From an uncultured Thiodictyon sp. (lineage in GTDB: Bacteria; Pseudomonadota; Gammaproteobacteria; Chromatiales; Chromatiaceae), in the NCBI GenBank assembly GCA_903837595.1, contig CAILVI010000284.1, positions 1-64,000 of the forward strand: a stretch of DNA of 64,000 bases. The letters run 5' to 3'. The notes beneath the pieces are model-generated. The model ran no database searches, had not been told where the DNA came from, and saw only the letters and a list, made by a program, of their open reading frames with translations. The position numbers and the translations under genes were made by a program. Position 1 is the first letter of the stretch; every line of letters begins with the position of its first letter. Positions 51,855 to 60,401 of the stretch are shown piece after piece.

Positions 51855-53018
51855 GTGGGGCTCCCGACTTTCTTCGGCTATCACCGTGAAAACGGCCGCG
51901 TCGGCGTGCGCAATCATGTTGTCATCCTGCCGGTGGATGACCTGTCCAACGCCGCCAGCGAGGCGGTAGCAAACAATATCAAGGGGGTGTTGGCGCTGCC
52001 GCACCCTTACGGCCGATTGCAATTCGGGGCTGACCTGGAGCTGCACTTTCGCACCCTCATTGGTACCGGCGCCAATCCCAATGTCGCGGCCGTGGTGGTC
52101 ATCGGCATCGAGCCGGGCTGGACGCAACGGGTGGTGGAGGGCATTGCCGCCACCGGCAAGCCGGTCAGCGGCTTTGCCATCGAGCTCAACGGCGACATCA
52201 ATACCATCGCGAACGCCTCGCGGGCGGCGCAGCAGTATCTCCAGTGGGCGTCCGAATTGCGCCGGACCGAACATGCCATTGAAGCGCTCTGGGTTTCAAC
52301 CAAGTGCGGCGAATCCGATACCACCTCGGGTTGCGGTGCCAACCCCACCGTGGGCAACGCTTTCGACAAGCTCTATGGGGCGGGCACGACGCTATTGTTC
52401 GGTGAGACCTCTGAGATCACCGGTGCCGAGCACCTGGTGGCGGAGCGCGCCGGCACCCCGGAGATCGGCCGGCAATTCCTGAAGACCTGGAACGACTACA
52501 ACGATTTCATCCTGGCCAATAAGACCGACGACCTCTCCGATTCCCAGCCGACCAAGGGCAACATCATCGGCGGCCTGACCACCATCGAGGAGAAGGCGCT
52601 CGGCAATATCCAGAAGATCGGCCAGCACTGCCTGCTCGATGGTGTGCTAGAACCCGCCCAGACGCCGACGGGTCCGGGCCTCTGGTTCATGGATTCCAGT
52701 TCGGCCGCGGCCGAAATGGTGACCCTGGCGGCGGCCGGTGGCTTCGTGGTGCATTTCTTCCCCACCGGTCAGGGCAATGTGATCGGCAATCCCATCCTGC
52801 CGGTCATCAAACTGACCGCCAATCCGCGCACGGTGCGCACCATGGGCGAGCACGTCGACGTGGATTGCTCCGGTCTGCTGCAACGCGAGCTGACCCTGGA
52901 CGGCGCGGGCGATGCCTTGCTGGACATGATGTATCGCACCGCCAACGGCCGCCTGACCGCGGCCGAGGCACTGGGTCACCGCGAGTTCGTGCTGACCAAG
53001 CTGTACCGCAGTGCCTGA
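51855..53018 (+). CDS. suyB: (2R)-sulfolactate sulfo-lyase, beta (large) subunit
   Basis: 387 residues from a GTG at 51855, 3 bases after suyA. UxaA-family dehydratase fold: [15 protein letters not shown] near 8, the metal-site [18 protein letters not shown] near 156, [11 protein letters not shown] near 245, [16 protein letters not shown] near 280 and the C-terminal [13 protein letters not shown]. From my memory of the family, the stretch [19 protein letters not shown] and the C-terminus agree with SuyB rather than with altronate dehydratases. The stop overlaps the next start. Substrate identity is inferred. Confidence 0.78.
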   Translation: MGLPTFFGYHRENGRVGVRNHVVILPVDDLSNAASEAVANNIKGVLALPHPYGRLQFGADLELHFRTLIGTGANPNVAAVVVIGIEPGWTQRVVEGIAATGKPVSGFAIELNGDINTIANASRAAQQYLQWASELRRTEHAIEALWVSTKCGESDTTSGCGANPTVGNAFDKLYGAGTTLLFGETSEITGAEHLVAERAGTPEIGRQFLKTWNDYNDFILANKTDDLSDSQPTKGNIIGGLTTIEEKALGNIQKIGQHCLLDGVLEPAQTPTGPGLWFMDSSSAAAEMVTLAAAGGFVVHFFPTGQGNVIGNPILPVIKLTANPRTVRTMGEHVDVDCSGLLQRELTLDGAGDALLDMMYRTANGRLTAAEALGHREFVLTKLYRSA

Positions 53019-53748
53019 GATGGGCGGCACCGGCACCAGCGACACCATCGCTGTACGGGTGTGGCGCGGGGAACGGCACGGCGGCTTCCAGTCCTTCGCC
53101 GTGCCACGCCTGGCGAATCAGACGGTGCTCGACGTACTGCGCTTCATCCAGCGTCGCCTGGATCCGGGGCTCGCCTTTCGCCACGCCTGCCGGGTCGGCG
53201 TCTGCGGCTCCTGTGCCGTGCGTGTCAATGGGATCGCCCGCTGGGCCTGTCGGACCCATCTGGATCGGGTCGTGCGGGACGACGCGCTGGAACTGGCGCC
53301 GCTCGATCACCTGCCTGCGGTTCGCGACTTGGTCTGCGATCTGGCCCCGTTCTTCGACCAATGGACGGCGGCAGGGGGCTATTTCGTCCCAAGGCCGGAC
53401 GCGGATGGCTTTGCCGCCATCGCCCCGGAATCGCCCGCGCGCCGGGCGGTCGAGGCCGGCATCGAGTGCATCGGTTGCGGCATCTGTTACAGCGAGTGCG
53501 ACACCGTCGGCGACCGCCCCGAATATCTCGGACCGGCGGCCCTGAACCGTGCCTGGACCTTGCAGAACGACACGCGCGACGGCGCCCGCGCGGCACGGCT
53601 GCACGCCGTTTCGGGCGATGCCGGTTGCCATGCCTGCCACTCGCGTTTCGCGTGCAGCGAGCGTTGCCCCAAAGGGCTCTCACCCGCCGCGTCAATTGCC
53701 GCACTCAAGCGCCAGGGCGTTGCGGCCCTGCTCGGCGGTACCCGGTGA
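53011..53748 (+). CDS. Fumarate reductase/succinate dehydrogenase-like iron-sulfur subunit
   Basis: 245 residues from a GTG at 53011 overlapping suyB (an ATG at 53020 is an alternative). All cluster ligands are visible: 2Fe-2S in [13 protein letters not shown] (near 51-63), 4Fe-4S in [11 protein letters not shown] (near 155-165), 3Fe-4S in [17 protein letters not shown] (near 210-226). Such subunits pass electrons from the flavoprotein to quinone through membrane anchors, which follow at once. The flavoprotein is not next to it but at 58656. Confidence 0.88.
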   Translation: MPEMGGTGTSDTIAVRVWRGERHGGFQSFAVPRLANQTVLDVLRFIQRRLDPGLAFRHACRVGVCGSCAVRVNGIARWACRTHLDRVVRDDALELAPLDHLPAVRDLVCDLAPFFDQWTAAGGYFVPRPDADGFAAIAPESPARRAVEAGIECIGCGICYSECDTVGDRPEYLGPAALNRAWTLQNDTRDGARAARLHAVSGDAGCHACHSRFACSERCPKGLSPAASIAALKRQGVAALLGGTR

Positions 53749-54107
53749 CGGCCATGGCCAGCCAGTCCCGCGATCAGCTCTGGGAGCCCCGGCTCTGGCT
53801 GCTGCAACGCGTCACCGCGGTCGCGCTGGCGCTCTGGGTCGGCGTGCACCTGATCACGATCCTCGCGGTCGGCGGCGCCGGGCTCTCCGCGGAGCAGATC
53901 CTGGGCCGCACTCGCCATAGCGCGGTGGTCGCCCTGTTCTATGGCAGCTTCGTGCTCCTGGCGGCCATCCATGGGGCCCTGGGCGTACGGGTCCTGATTG
54001 CCGAGTGGACCCCGTGGCGCGGCACCCGACGCGACGGCGCGGCGGTGCTGGTCGCGGTCCTGCTGGTGGCCTTGGGCGGGAGGGCCTTATGGGCGGTCGT
54101 TACCTGA
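53745..54107 (+). CDS. Fumarate reductase/SDH-like membrane anchor, first subunit
   Basis: 120 residues from the GTG at 53745 overlapping the previous stop (GTGA); an ATG at 53754 is possible. Three hydrophobic helices, with His in TM1 (LWVGVHLITIL) and in TM2 (LAAIHGALGVRVLIAEW) as possible heme ligands, as in SdhC/FrdC-type anchors. Short, as in two-anchor complexes. Confidence 0.75.
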   Translation: MTAMASQSRDQLWEPRLWLLQRVTAVALALWVGVHLITILAVGGAGLSAEQILGRTRHSAVVALFYGSFVLLAAIHGALGVRVLIAEWTPWRGTRRDGAAVLVAVLLVALGGRALWAVVT

Positions 54108-54433
54108 ACCAGACCCCGGCCGGGTGGGCCTTTCGCCTGCACCGCCTCTCCGGGCTCGCGCTGACGTTGTTCCTCCCGGTCCATTTCTGCTTGCTCAGCC
54201 TGGCGCTCACGGGGCCAGAGGGCCTGGAGGCGGGCCTTGCCTGGACCCATACGCCCCTGGTGCGCATCGCTGAACTGGTGCTGATCGCGCTTCTGAGCCT
54301 GCATCTCGCGGGCGGCCTGCGGCTCTTGGCCATCGAGTTTCTGGGCGCCGCATCCCGCCAACTGTTGTTGTTGATCCTCGCTTGGCTCTCTTGCGGCGTC
54401 GTGGTGCTGCTCGCGGCCTGGCGCCTGACCTGA
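54089..54433 (+). CDS. Fumarate reductase/SDH-like membrane anchor, second subunit (cytochrome b type)
   Basis: 114 residues from the ATG at 54089 (gggaggg upstream), overlapping the previous gene by 19 bases. The SdhC-like motif HRLSGLALTLFLPVH lies near residues 18-32, and a second His is in LLSLHLAGGLRLL. Three TM helices. Together with the preceding gene it forms a heme-b quinone site. Confidence 0.8.
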   Translation: MGGRYLNQTPAGWAFRLHRLSGLALTLFLPVHFCLLSLALTGPEGLEAGLAWTHTPLVRIAELVLIALLSLHLAGGLRLLAIEFLGAASRQLLLLILAWLSCGVVVLLAAWRLT

Positions 54434-54474
54434 AGCGCACCGATTCCACCTGCTCAATCCACGGAGAAGCCTTG

Positions 54475-55518
54475 ATGAAGAACCGCCGTCATTTCCTGCA
54501 GACCCTGACCAGCCTGGTAGTCGCCAGCCTGTGTGCCGCCGCACCGGCGCTCGCCCCAGCCACGCCGACCGCCGCCAAGGAGGTCGCGCAGGTTCGTCTG
54601 GCCCAACAGTACGGTATCGGCTACCTGCCGCTGATCGTGGTGGAGCAGAACAAACTCATCGAGAAACACGCCAAAGCGGCCGGCCTGGGCGATGTGGAGG
54701 TGTCCTGGACCAAGTTCGCGGGCGGCAACGTCATGAACGACGCCTTGCTCTCGGGGAGCCTGGATTTCGCCTCGGGCGGGATTGCCCCGGCCGTCACCCT
54801 GTGGGCCAAGACCCGGGGCACCAAGGGTGAGGTCAAGCTGGTATCGGCCCTGGATTCCATGCCGCTCCTGCTCAACACCCGCAATCCCGCGGTCAGGACG
54901 ATCAAGGACTTCACCGAGAAGGACAAGATCGCCCTGCCGGCCGCCAAGGTCTCGATCCAGGCGGTGACGCTGCAAATGGCCGCCGAAAAGGCCTTTGGCG
55001 AAGGCCAGCAGGAACGCCTGGACCCGCTCACCGTCTCGCTCTCACACCCCGACGGGCAGACCGCGCTGCTCTCGGGCGCCGGTGAGATCAGCGCCCAGTT
55101 CTCCGCGCCGCCCTTCCAGTATCAGCAATTGGAGAAACCCGAGATCCACACGGTGCTCAATTCCTATGACGTCCTCGGCGGCCCGTCTTCATTCAATGTC
55201 GTCTGGACCACCGCGGCCTTCCGCGAGGCCAATCCCAAGCTCTATGCGGCGGTCTTTCAGGCGCTCGCAGAGGCGGAGCAGATCATCAATCAAGACAAGG
55301 CGGCAGCCTCAGCGCTGTATCTGCGCGCCTCCAAGGACAAGGGCACGGTGGCGGACGTGGAGAAGATCGTCACAGATCCCCAGGTGGAATTCACCCTGAC
55401 CCCGCGCAACGTCACCAAGTACAGCGATTTCCTCTATAAGATCGGTTCGATCAAGCAGAAGCCGGACACCTGGAAGGACCTCTTCTTCCCCGAGGTGCAT
55501 GGCCTGGCGGGGAGTTGA
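54475..55518 (+). CDS. TauA/SsuA-type ABC transporter substrate-binding protein
   Basis: 347 residues from the ATG at 54475 (ggagaa upstream). The N-terminus NRRHFLQTL has a twin-arginine-like RRxFL motif, then a hydrophobic signal ending near APALAPA. The mature part is an NMT1-like periplasmic binding domain (VRLAQQYGIGYLPLIVVEQNK near 43). This family carries taurine, alkanesulfonates, nitrate and aromatic acids. With the next two genes it makes an importer, and the suyAB context points to a sulfonate. Confidence 0.85.
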   Translation: MKNRRHFLQTLTSLVVASLCAAAPALAPATPTAAKEVAQVRLAQQYGIGYLPLIVVEQNKLIEKHAKAAGLGDVEVSWTKFAGGNVMNDALLSGSLDFASGGIAPAVTLWAKTRGTKGEVKLVSALDSMPLLLNTRNPAVRTIKDFTEKDKIALPAAKVSIQAVTLQMAAEKAFGEGQQERLDPLTVSLSHPDGQTALLSGAGEISAQFSAPPFQYQQLEKPEIHTVLNSYDVLGGPSSFNVVWTTAAFREANPKLYAAVFQALAEAEQIINQDKAAASALYLRASKDKGTVADVEKIVTDPQVEFTLTPRNVTKYSDFLYKIGSIKQKPDTWKDLFFPEVHGLAGS

Positions 55519-55524
55519 GGGGCC

Positions 55525-56319
55525 GTGAGCGCCACCGACCCCGCCGTGCCCCTGCTCGATGTCAGGGGGGTCACCCTGCGCTATGCCACCGAGCGGCGCC
55601 TGGTCACCGCGACCTGGCGGGTCAGCTTCCGGGTGCAGCAGGGTGACCGCTATGTCCTGCTGGGACCCTCCGGCTGCGGTAAGTCCTCCCTGCTCAAGGC
55701 GGTGGGGGGCTATCTCAGCCCGGTCGAAGGCGCCATCCATCTCAAAGGGCGCGCCATCGAGCGGCCGGGACCGGACCGGATGATGGTGTTCCAGGAGTTC
55801 GACCAACTCCTGCCGTGGAAAACGGTGCTGCAGAACGTCGTCTTCGCGCTGATCGAGGGCCAGCGTCTGACCAAGGCCGAGGCAACGGCGCGGGCACGGC
55901 ACTACATCGGCAAGGTGAACCTGACCAAGTTCGCCGACAGCTATCCCCATACCCTGTCGGGCGGTATGAAGCAGCGGGTGGCGATTGCCCGCGGGATGGC
56001 GATGGAGCCCGATATCCTGCTGATGGACGAACCCTTCGCGGCGCTTGATGCACTGACCCGCCGTCACATGCAGGACGAGTTGCTGCGACTGTGGGAGGAC
56101 ACCCGCTTCACGGTCCTGTTCGTGACCCATTCGATCCCCGAGGCGGTGAAGCTCGGTACCCGCATCCTGCTGTTGTCGCCGCATCCGGGACGGGTCCGCG
56201 GCGAGCTTGAGAGCGATGGCCGGGACCGCACCGATGAGACCGGCCGCACCCTCTCGGAGCGCATCCACGAGGCGCTCTTCGCTACCCCAGACCAGGCCGC
56301 CGAGGTGATCCATGCATGA
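55525..56319 (+). CDS. TauB/SsuB-type ABC transporter ATP-binding protein
   Basis: 264 residues from a GTG at 55525, 6 bases after the binding-protein gene. Walker A GPSGCGKSSLLKA near 43, signature LSGGMKQRVAIARG near 148, Walker B ILLMDEPFAALD near 168. It energises the importer. It overlaps the permease by 8 bases. Confidence 0.92.
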   Translation: MSATDPAVPLLDVRGVTLRYATERRLVTATWRVSFRVQQGDRYVLLGPSGCGKSSLLKAVGGYLSPVEGAIHLKGRAIERPGPDRMMVFQEFDQLLPWKTVLQNVVFALIEGQRLTKAEATARARHYIGKVNLTKFADSYPHTLSGGMKQRVAIARGMAMEPDILLMDEPFAALDALTRRHMQDELLRLWEDTRFTVLFVTHSIPEAVKLGTRILLLSPHPGRVRGELESDGRDRTDETGRTLSERIHEALFATPDQAAEVIHA

Positions 56320-57163
56320 GTTGACCGCGCCCCCCGATCGGTCCCTGGCCTTGCGCGAGCCGGTGGAGCGGCCATTGCCGCTGGGCGAGCGGCTGGCCGC
56401 CATCGGCGCCCTGCGCAAGGGGCTGATCCTGGCACTGCTGGCCGCCCTCTGGCAGGCCTATGCGGTCTGGCTCGACAACCCGCTGATCTTCCCGACCTTC
56501 AGTGAGACCCTGAGGGTGCTGATCACGGACACCGCGAGCGGCACCCTGTTGCTGCGCGCCGCGTTCTCGCTGAAGGTACTCCTCACCGGCTATGTCATCG
56601 GGGTGGTCCTGGCGGGCCTGTTCACGGCGCTCGCCATCCGTACCCGCCCGGGCCAGGACCTGCTCGAGACCCTGACCGCCATGTTCAATCCACTACCGGC
56701 CATCGCGCTGCTGCCGCTGGCGTTGATGTGGTTCGGCCTGGGCAACGGCAGCCTGATCTTCGTCCTGGTGCATTCGGTGCTCTGGCCGGTGGCGCTCAAC
56801 ATCCACAGCGGCTTCAAGGCCGTCTCCCCGACCCTGCGCATGGTGGGCCGCAACTACGACCTACGCGGCCTGGGCTTTGTCGCCAAGATCCTGATCCCGG
56901 CCGCCTTCCCCTGCATCCTCTCGGGGCTCAAAATCGGCTGGGCCTTCGCCTGGCGTACCCTCATTGCTGCCGAACTGGTCTTCGGCATCAGTTCCGGGTC
57001 CGGAGGGCTCGGCTGGTACATCTACGAAAACAAGAATCGGCTCGAGATATCCTCGGTCTTCGCCGGACTGCTGATGGTCATTCTCATCGGCCTCTTGGTG
57101 GAGAACCTGGTCTTTCGCACCATTGAGGCGCGCACCCTGCGCCGCTGGGGGATGCATGCCTGA
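56312..57163 (+). CDS. TauC/SsuC-type ABC transporter permease
   Basis: 283 residues, about six TM helices; the EAA-type loop (AFAWRTLIAAELVFG near 211) contacts the ATPase. It resembles the alkanesulfonate/taurine permeases. Its stop overlaps the start of the hydratase alpha gene. Confidence 0.9.
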   Translation: MHELTAPPDRSLALREPVERPLPLGERLAAIGALRKGLILALLAALWQAYAVWLDNPLIFPTFSETLRVLITDTASGTLLLRAAFSLKVLLTGYVIGVVLAGLFTALAIRTRPGQDLLETLTAMFNPLPAIALLPLALMWFGLGNGSLIFVLVHSVLWPVALNIHSGFKAVSPTLRMVGRNYDLRGLGFVAKILIPAAFPCILSGLKIGWAFAWRTLIAAELVFGISSGSGGLGWYIYENKNRLEISSVFAGLLMVILIGLLVENLVFRTIEARTLRRWGMHA

Positions 57164-58043
57164 GGTACTGCGGGTCTCACCGGACCTGATCGAGGAGGTC
57201 GCCCGCGACCTTTACCTGCGCGCACTCAAGGTGCTCCCCGCCGACATCCAGGCCGGCATCGCGCACCTGGCCGCCGTTGAGACGCATGAGCGCGGACACG
57301 CCGTGCTCGCTACCCTGCAACACAACATCGTGGTCGCCGCGCAGACCGACGGCCTGCTCTGCCAGGACACCGGACTGCCGCTCTACCGGATCACCATCGG
57401 CCGTGATGTCCAGGTGGACGGCTTGGCCATGAAGGAGGCCATTCGTGCGGGCTGCGCCCGGGCGACGCGTGAGCATCCCTTCCGCTCGTCGGTCGTGCAC
57501 CCGCTGAGCCGTCACAATGGGCAGGACTCCTGCGGTATCCGTATCCCGGCCATCGATATCGACTTCGATGAGCGTGTGGGGGTGCTCGATATCCTGATGA
57601 TCCCCAAGGGCAGCGGCTCGGAAAACCAGTCCTGGCTCAAGATGGCCCTGCCGGCCGACGGGGTGGCGGCCATCCAGCGCTTTGTGATCGACTGTGTGCT
57701 CGCCGCCGGCGGTAAGGCGTGCCCACCGACGGTGGTCGGGGTCGGCGTTGGCGGCAGCGCCGACCTTTGCCTGAAGCTCGCCAAGCTGGCGGCCACCCGA
57801 CCGCTGGGCAGCCGCTGTGAGGACCCCCAGGGGGCCGCACTGGAGGCGGCCCTGAGCGGCGCGGTGAATCGCCTGGGCATCGGCGCCCAGGGGCTCGGTG
57901 GCGACGCCACCGCGTTTGCGGTGCACATCGAGCTGGCCGCCACCCACATCACCCTCAACCCGGTCGCGGTCAACCTCCAGTGCCACTCGGCGCGACGGGC
58001 GCGGGCACAGATCACCCGCGAGGGGGTGCGTTATGGCGACTAA
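57156..58043 (+). CDS. Class I fumarase/tartrate dehydratase-like hydratase, alpha subunit
   Basis: 295 residues from the ATG at 57156. Fe-S-dependent hydro-lyase of the TtdA/FumA N-terminal type. Cluster Cys in LLCQDTGLPLY near 70, NHG-like NGQDSCGIRIPA near 126 and Cys in CPPTVVGVGVGGSADLCLKLAK near 190. Two-subunit forms serve fumarate, tartrate or mesaconate. In this operon I infer hydration of an unsaturated sulfonate analogue of fumarate. Confidence 0.85.
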   Translation: MPEVLRVSPDLIEEVARDLYLRALKVLPADIQAGIAHLAAVETHERGHAVLATLQHNIVVAAQTDGLLCQDTGLPLYRITIGRDVQVDGLAMKEAIRAGCARATREHPFRSSVVHPLSRHNGQDSCGIRIPAIDIDFDERVGVLDILMIPKGSGSENQSWLKMALPADGVAAIQRFVIDCVLAAGGKACPPTVVGVGVGGSADLCLKLAKLAATRPLGSRCEDPQGAALEAALSGAVNRLGIGAQGLGGDATAFAVHIELAATHITLNPVAVNLQCHSARRARAQITREGVRYGD

Positions 58044-58659
58044 GGGCCAAGTGGCCGATGTCCTGCGGCCACCGTTGGACGAGGCCCAGGTGCGCGCCCT
58101 GCGGGTTGGCGATACGGTCACGCTCGAAGGGACCCTTTTCGGCATCCGCGACGCCACCCTGATCCACCTCATCGACCGGGGTCGTACCACGCGCCTGGAT
58201 CTCTGCGGCGGGGCCGTCATCCATACGGCACCGAGCGTCGCGCGCGTCCCGCCCTCACCGTCGGCCCCCGTCGGCTACCGGCCGGTGTCGGTCGGCACCA
58301 CCACCAGCGCGCGCATGGAGCGCTTCACCGAGCCCTTGATGCGTCGCTTCGGGGTGCGCCTGATCGTCGGCAAGGGTGGGCTCGGCGCCGACTCCAGGCG
58401 CGCCTTCGCCGCCCTGGGCGGGGCCTATCTGGCCGTGGTGGGCGGCGCGGCGGCACTGGAGACGACCTGGGTCGAGGCGATCGAGGCAGTCGACCTGGAC
58501 GACCTGCACCCCGAGTCGCTGTGGCGCTTTCGGGTGCACGGCTTCGGCCCCCTGCTGGTGACCATCGACAGCCACGGCGGCGATCTTCACCGTGAGGTCG
58601 AGGACGCCGCCCAGGCCCGCCGGGCGGACGTCCTGGCGGGGCTGGGAGTGACACCTTGA
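58033..58659 (+). CDS. Class I fumarase/tartrate dehydratase-like hydratase, beta subunit
   Basis: 208 residues from the ATG at 58033, overlapping the alpha gene by 11 bases. TtdB/FumA C-terminal domain: VGDTVTLEGTLFGIRDATLIHL near 27, the active-site loop SVGTTTSARMERFTEPLM near 90 and IVGKGGL near 117. Length 208 matches TtdB. Confidence 0.85.
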   Translation: MATKGQVADVLRPPLDEAQVRALRVGDTVTLEGTLFGIRDATLIHLIDRGRTTRLDLCGGAVIHTAPSVARVPPSPSAPVGYRPVSVGTTTSARMERFTEPLMRRFGVRLIVGKGGLGADSRRAFAALGGAYLAVVGGAAALETTWVEAIEAVDLDDLHPESLWRFRVHGFGPLLVTIDSHGGDLHREVEDAAQARRADVLAGLGVTP

Positions 58660-60401
58660 GCGGCCACCCACCGGCGCTGCGCCGCCAGACGGCCGACCTG
58701 CTCATCCTCGGCGCCGGCGGCGCCGGGCTGCTGGCCGCGCTGCACGCGCACACGGCCGATCCGGGGCTCGACATCGCCGTGGTGTGCAAGGGGTTGCTCG
58801 GCAAGTCCGGCTGCACGCGCATGGTCCAGGGCGGCTACAACGTGGCCCTGGCCGCCGGTGATTCGGTCGAGCGCCACTTCCTGGATACACTGGAGAGTGG
58901 CCAGTGGCTCCCGGACCAGGAGCTCGCCTGGACCCTGGCCAGCACCGCGCCGCGGCGGGTGCTGGAACTGGAGAACCGTTGGGGTTGCTTCTTCGACCGC
59001 AACCCGGACGGCAGCCTGCACCAGAAGGCCTTTGCCGGGCAGACCTTCGATCGCACGGTGCACAAGGGGGACCTGACCGGCATCGAGATCATGAACCGCC
59101 TGGCCGAACAGACCTGGGCGCGCCCCATCCGCCGCCTGGAGGAGCATCGCGCGGTCGCCCTGATCCCAGATGCCCGACACGAGCGCCTCAGTGGTGCCCT
59201 GCTGCTCGACGTCCGCTCGGGAGACTTCCTGTTCGTCGCGGCCAGGGCGGTGCTGCTCGCCACCGGCGGCGGCCCCACCATGTATCGCTTCCACACCCCT
59301 TCTGGCGACAAGAGTTGTGACGGGCTGGCCCTCGCCTTGGGTGCGGGCCTGGCACTGCGCGACATGGAGATGGTGCAGTTCCACCCCACCGGCCTCCTGG
59401 CCGGGGCCGAGACCCGCATGAACGGTACCGTGCTGGAGGAGGGGCTGCGGGGGGCGGGTGGCTGGCTCAAGAACGCCGCCGGGGAGCGCTTCATGCTCCA
59501 CTGGGACCCACGCGCCGAGCGCGCCACCCGAGATATCGTCTCGCGCGCCATCTTCGATGAGATCCGGGCGGGGCGCGGCACCCCCAACGGGGGCGTCTAT
59601 CTGGAGATCGCCCATCTGGGCCGGGCGCAGGTCAGCCGCCAATTCAAGGGGATGGTGGAGCGTTGCGCGGATTGCGGGTTCGATCTGGCCGGCGGCCGGG
59701 TCGAGGTCGTGCCCTCGGCCCACTATCTGATGGGCGGCCTGTGCTTCGATCCGCACGGGCGGACCGCGCTGACCGGCCTCTATGCCGCCGGTGAGGACAC
59801 CGGCGGCGTCCATGGCGCCAATCGCCTGGGGGGCAACGGGGTGGCCAATTCCACGGTCTTCGGCGGCATCGCCGGCGACACCGCGGCCGCTGACCTGGCC
59901 GCCGGGCTGGGGCCGGTGGCGCCGGACGGTGAGTTGCTGCGTGAGTTCATCGCGCGCTGCCTCGCGCCGCTGCGGCGCCCGGCGGCCGATCGGGAGGCGG
60001 TGCGCGATGACCTGGCGCAGTTGATGTGGGACGAGGTCGGCATCTTCCGCCACCAGGCCGGGTTGGAGCGGGGCCTGAGTGGCCTCAGGGAGTTGGAGGA
60101 GCGGCTCGGGCACTGCGGTGCCGGCGGCGGGTCGGGCGCCTACCATCTGGGCTGGCACACCTGGCTCGACCTCGCCAACCTGATCACCGTCAGCCGCGCC
60201 ATCACGACCGCGGCACTCGCGCGGACCGCGTCACTCGGCGCCCATTGGCGCGAAGACGGCGCCGCGCCGCCGCCACCCGCAGAGGCTGCCTTTACCACCA
60301 TTACCGCGGTCGGCGACGGCCCTTTGCGCGCCGATTGGAATCGCGTGAACTTCAGCCGGGTGCGCCCCGGCACCAGCCTGGAGCAGATCCACGCACCATG
60401 A
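58656..60401 (+). CDS. Fumarate reductase/succinate dehydrogenase-like flavoprotein, lacking the covalent-FAD histidine
   Basis: 581 residues from a TTG at 58656 overlapping the hydratase beta stop. FAD motif LILGAGGAGLLAAL near 15. The segment that in SdhA/FrdA reads SHTxxAxGG is here SGCTRMVQGGYN, so Cys or Gly stands where His carries FAD; the FAD is probably non-covalent. Active-site features include FHPTGLL, RGAGGWL, SAHYLMGG and GANRLGGN. The MTEGxRGEGG-type segment is LEEGLRGAGG, a Thr-to-Glu change at a substrate-side residue. It probably joins the iron-sulfur and anchor subunits at 53011-54433. Confidence 0.85.
   Translation: MSGHPPALRRQTADLLILGAGGAGLLAALHAHTADPGLDIAVVCKGLLGKSGCTRMVQGGYNVALAAGDSVERHFLDTLESGQWLPDQELAWTLASTAPRRVLELENRWGCFFDRNPDGSLHQKAFAGQTFDRTVHKGDLTGIEIMNRLAEQTWARPIRRLEEHRAVALIPDARHERLSGALLLDVRSGDFLFVAARAVLLATGGGPTMYRFHTPSGDKSCDGLALALGAGLALRDMEMVQFHPTGLLAGAETRMNGTVLEEGLRGAGGWLKNAAGERFMLHWDPRAERATRDIVSRAIFDEIRAGRGTPNGGVYLEIAHLGRAQVSRQFKGMVERCADCGFDLAGGRVEVVPSAHYLMGGLCFDPHGRTALTGLYAAGEDTGGVHGANRLGGNGVANSTVFGGIAGDTAAADLAAGLGPVAPDGELLREFIARCLAPLRRPAADREAVRDDLAQLMWDEVGIFRHQAGLERGLSGLRELEERLGHCGAGGGSGAYHLGWHTWLDLANLITVSRAITTAALARTASLGAHWREDGAAPPPPAEAAFTTITAVGDGPLRADWNRVNFSRVRPGTSLEQIHAP

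Noticed and set aside
53061..53744. Long open frame upstream of the first membrane-anchor gene
   Set aside because: It lies wholly over the iron-sulfur subunit in another frame; the anchor's own start is at 53745 or 53754.
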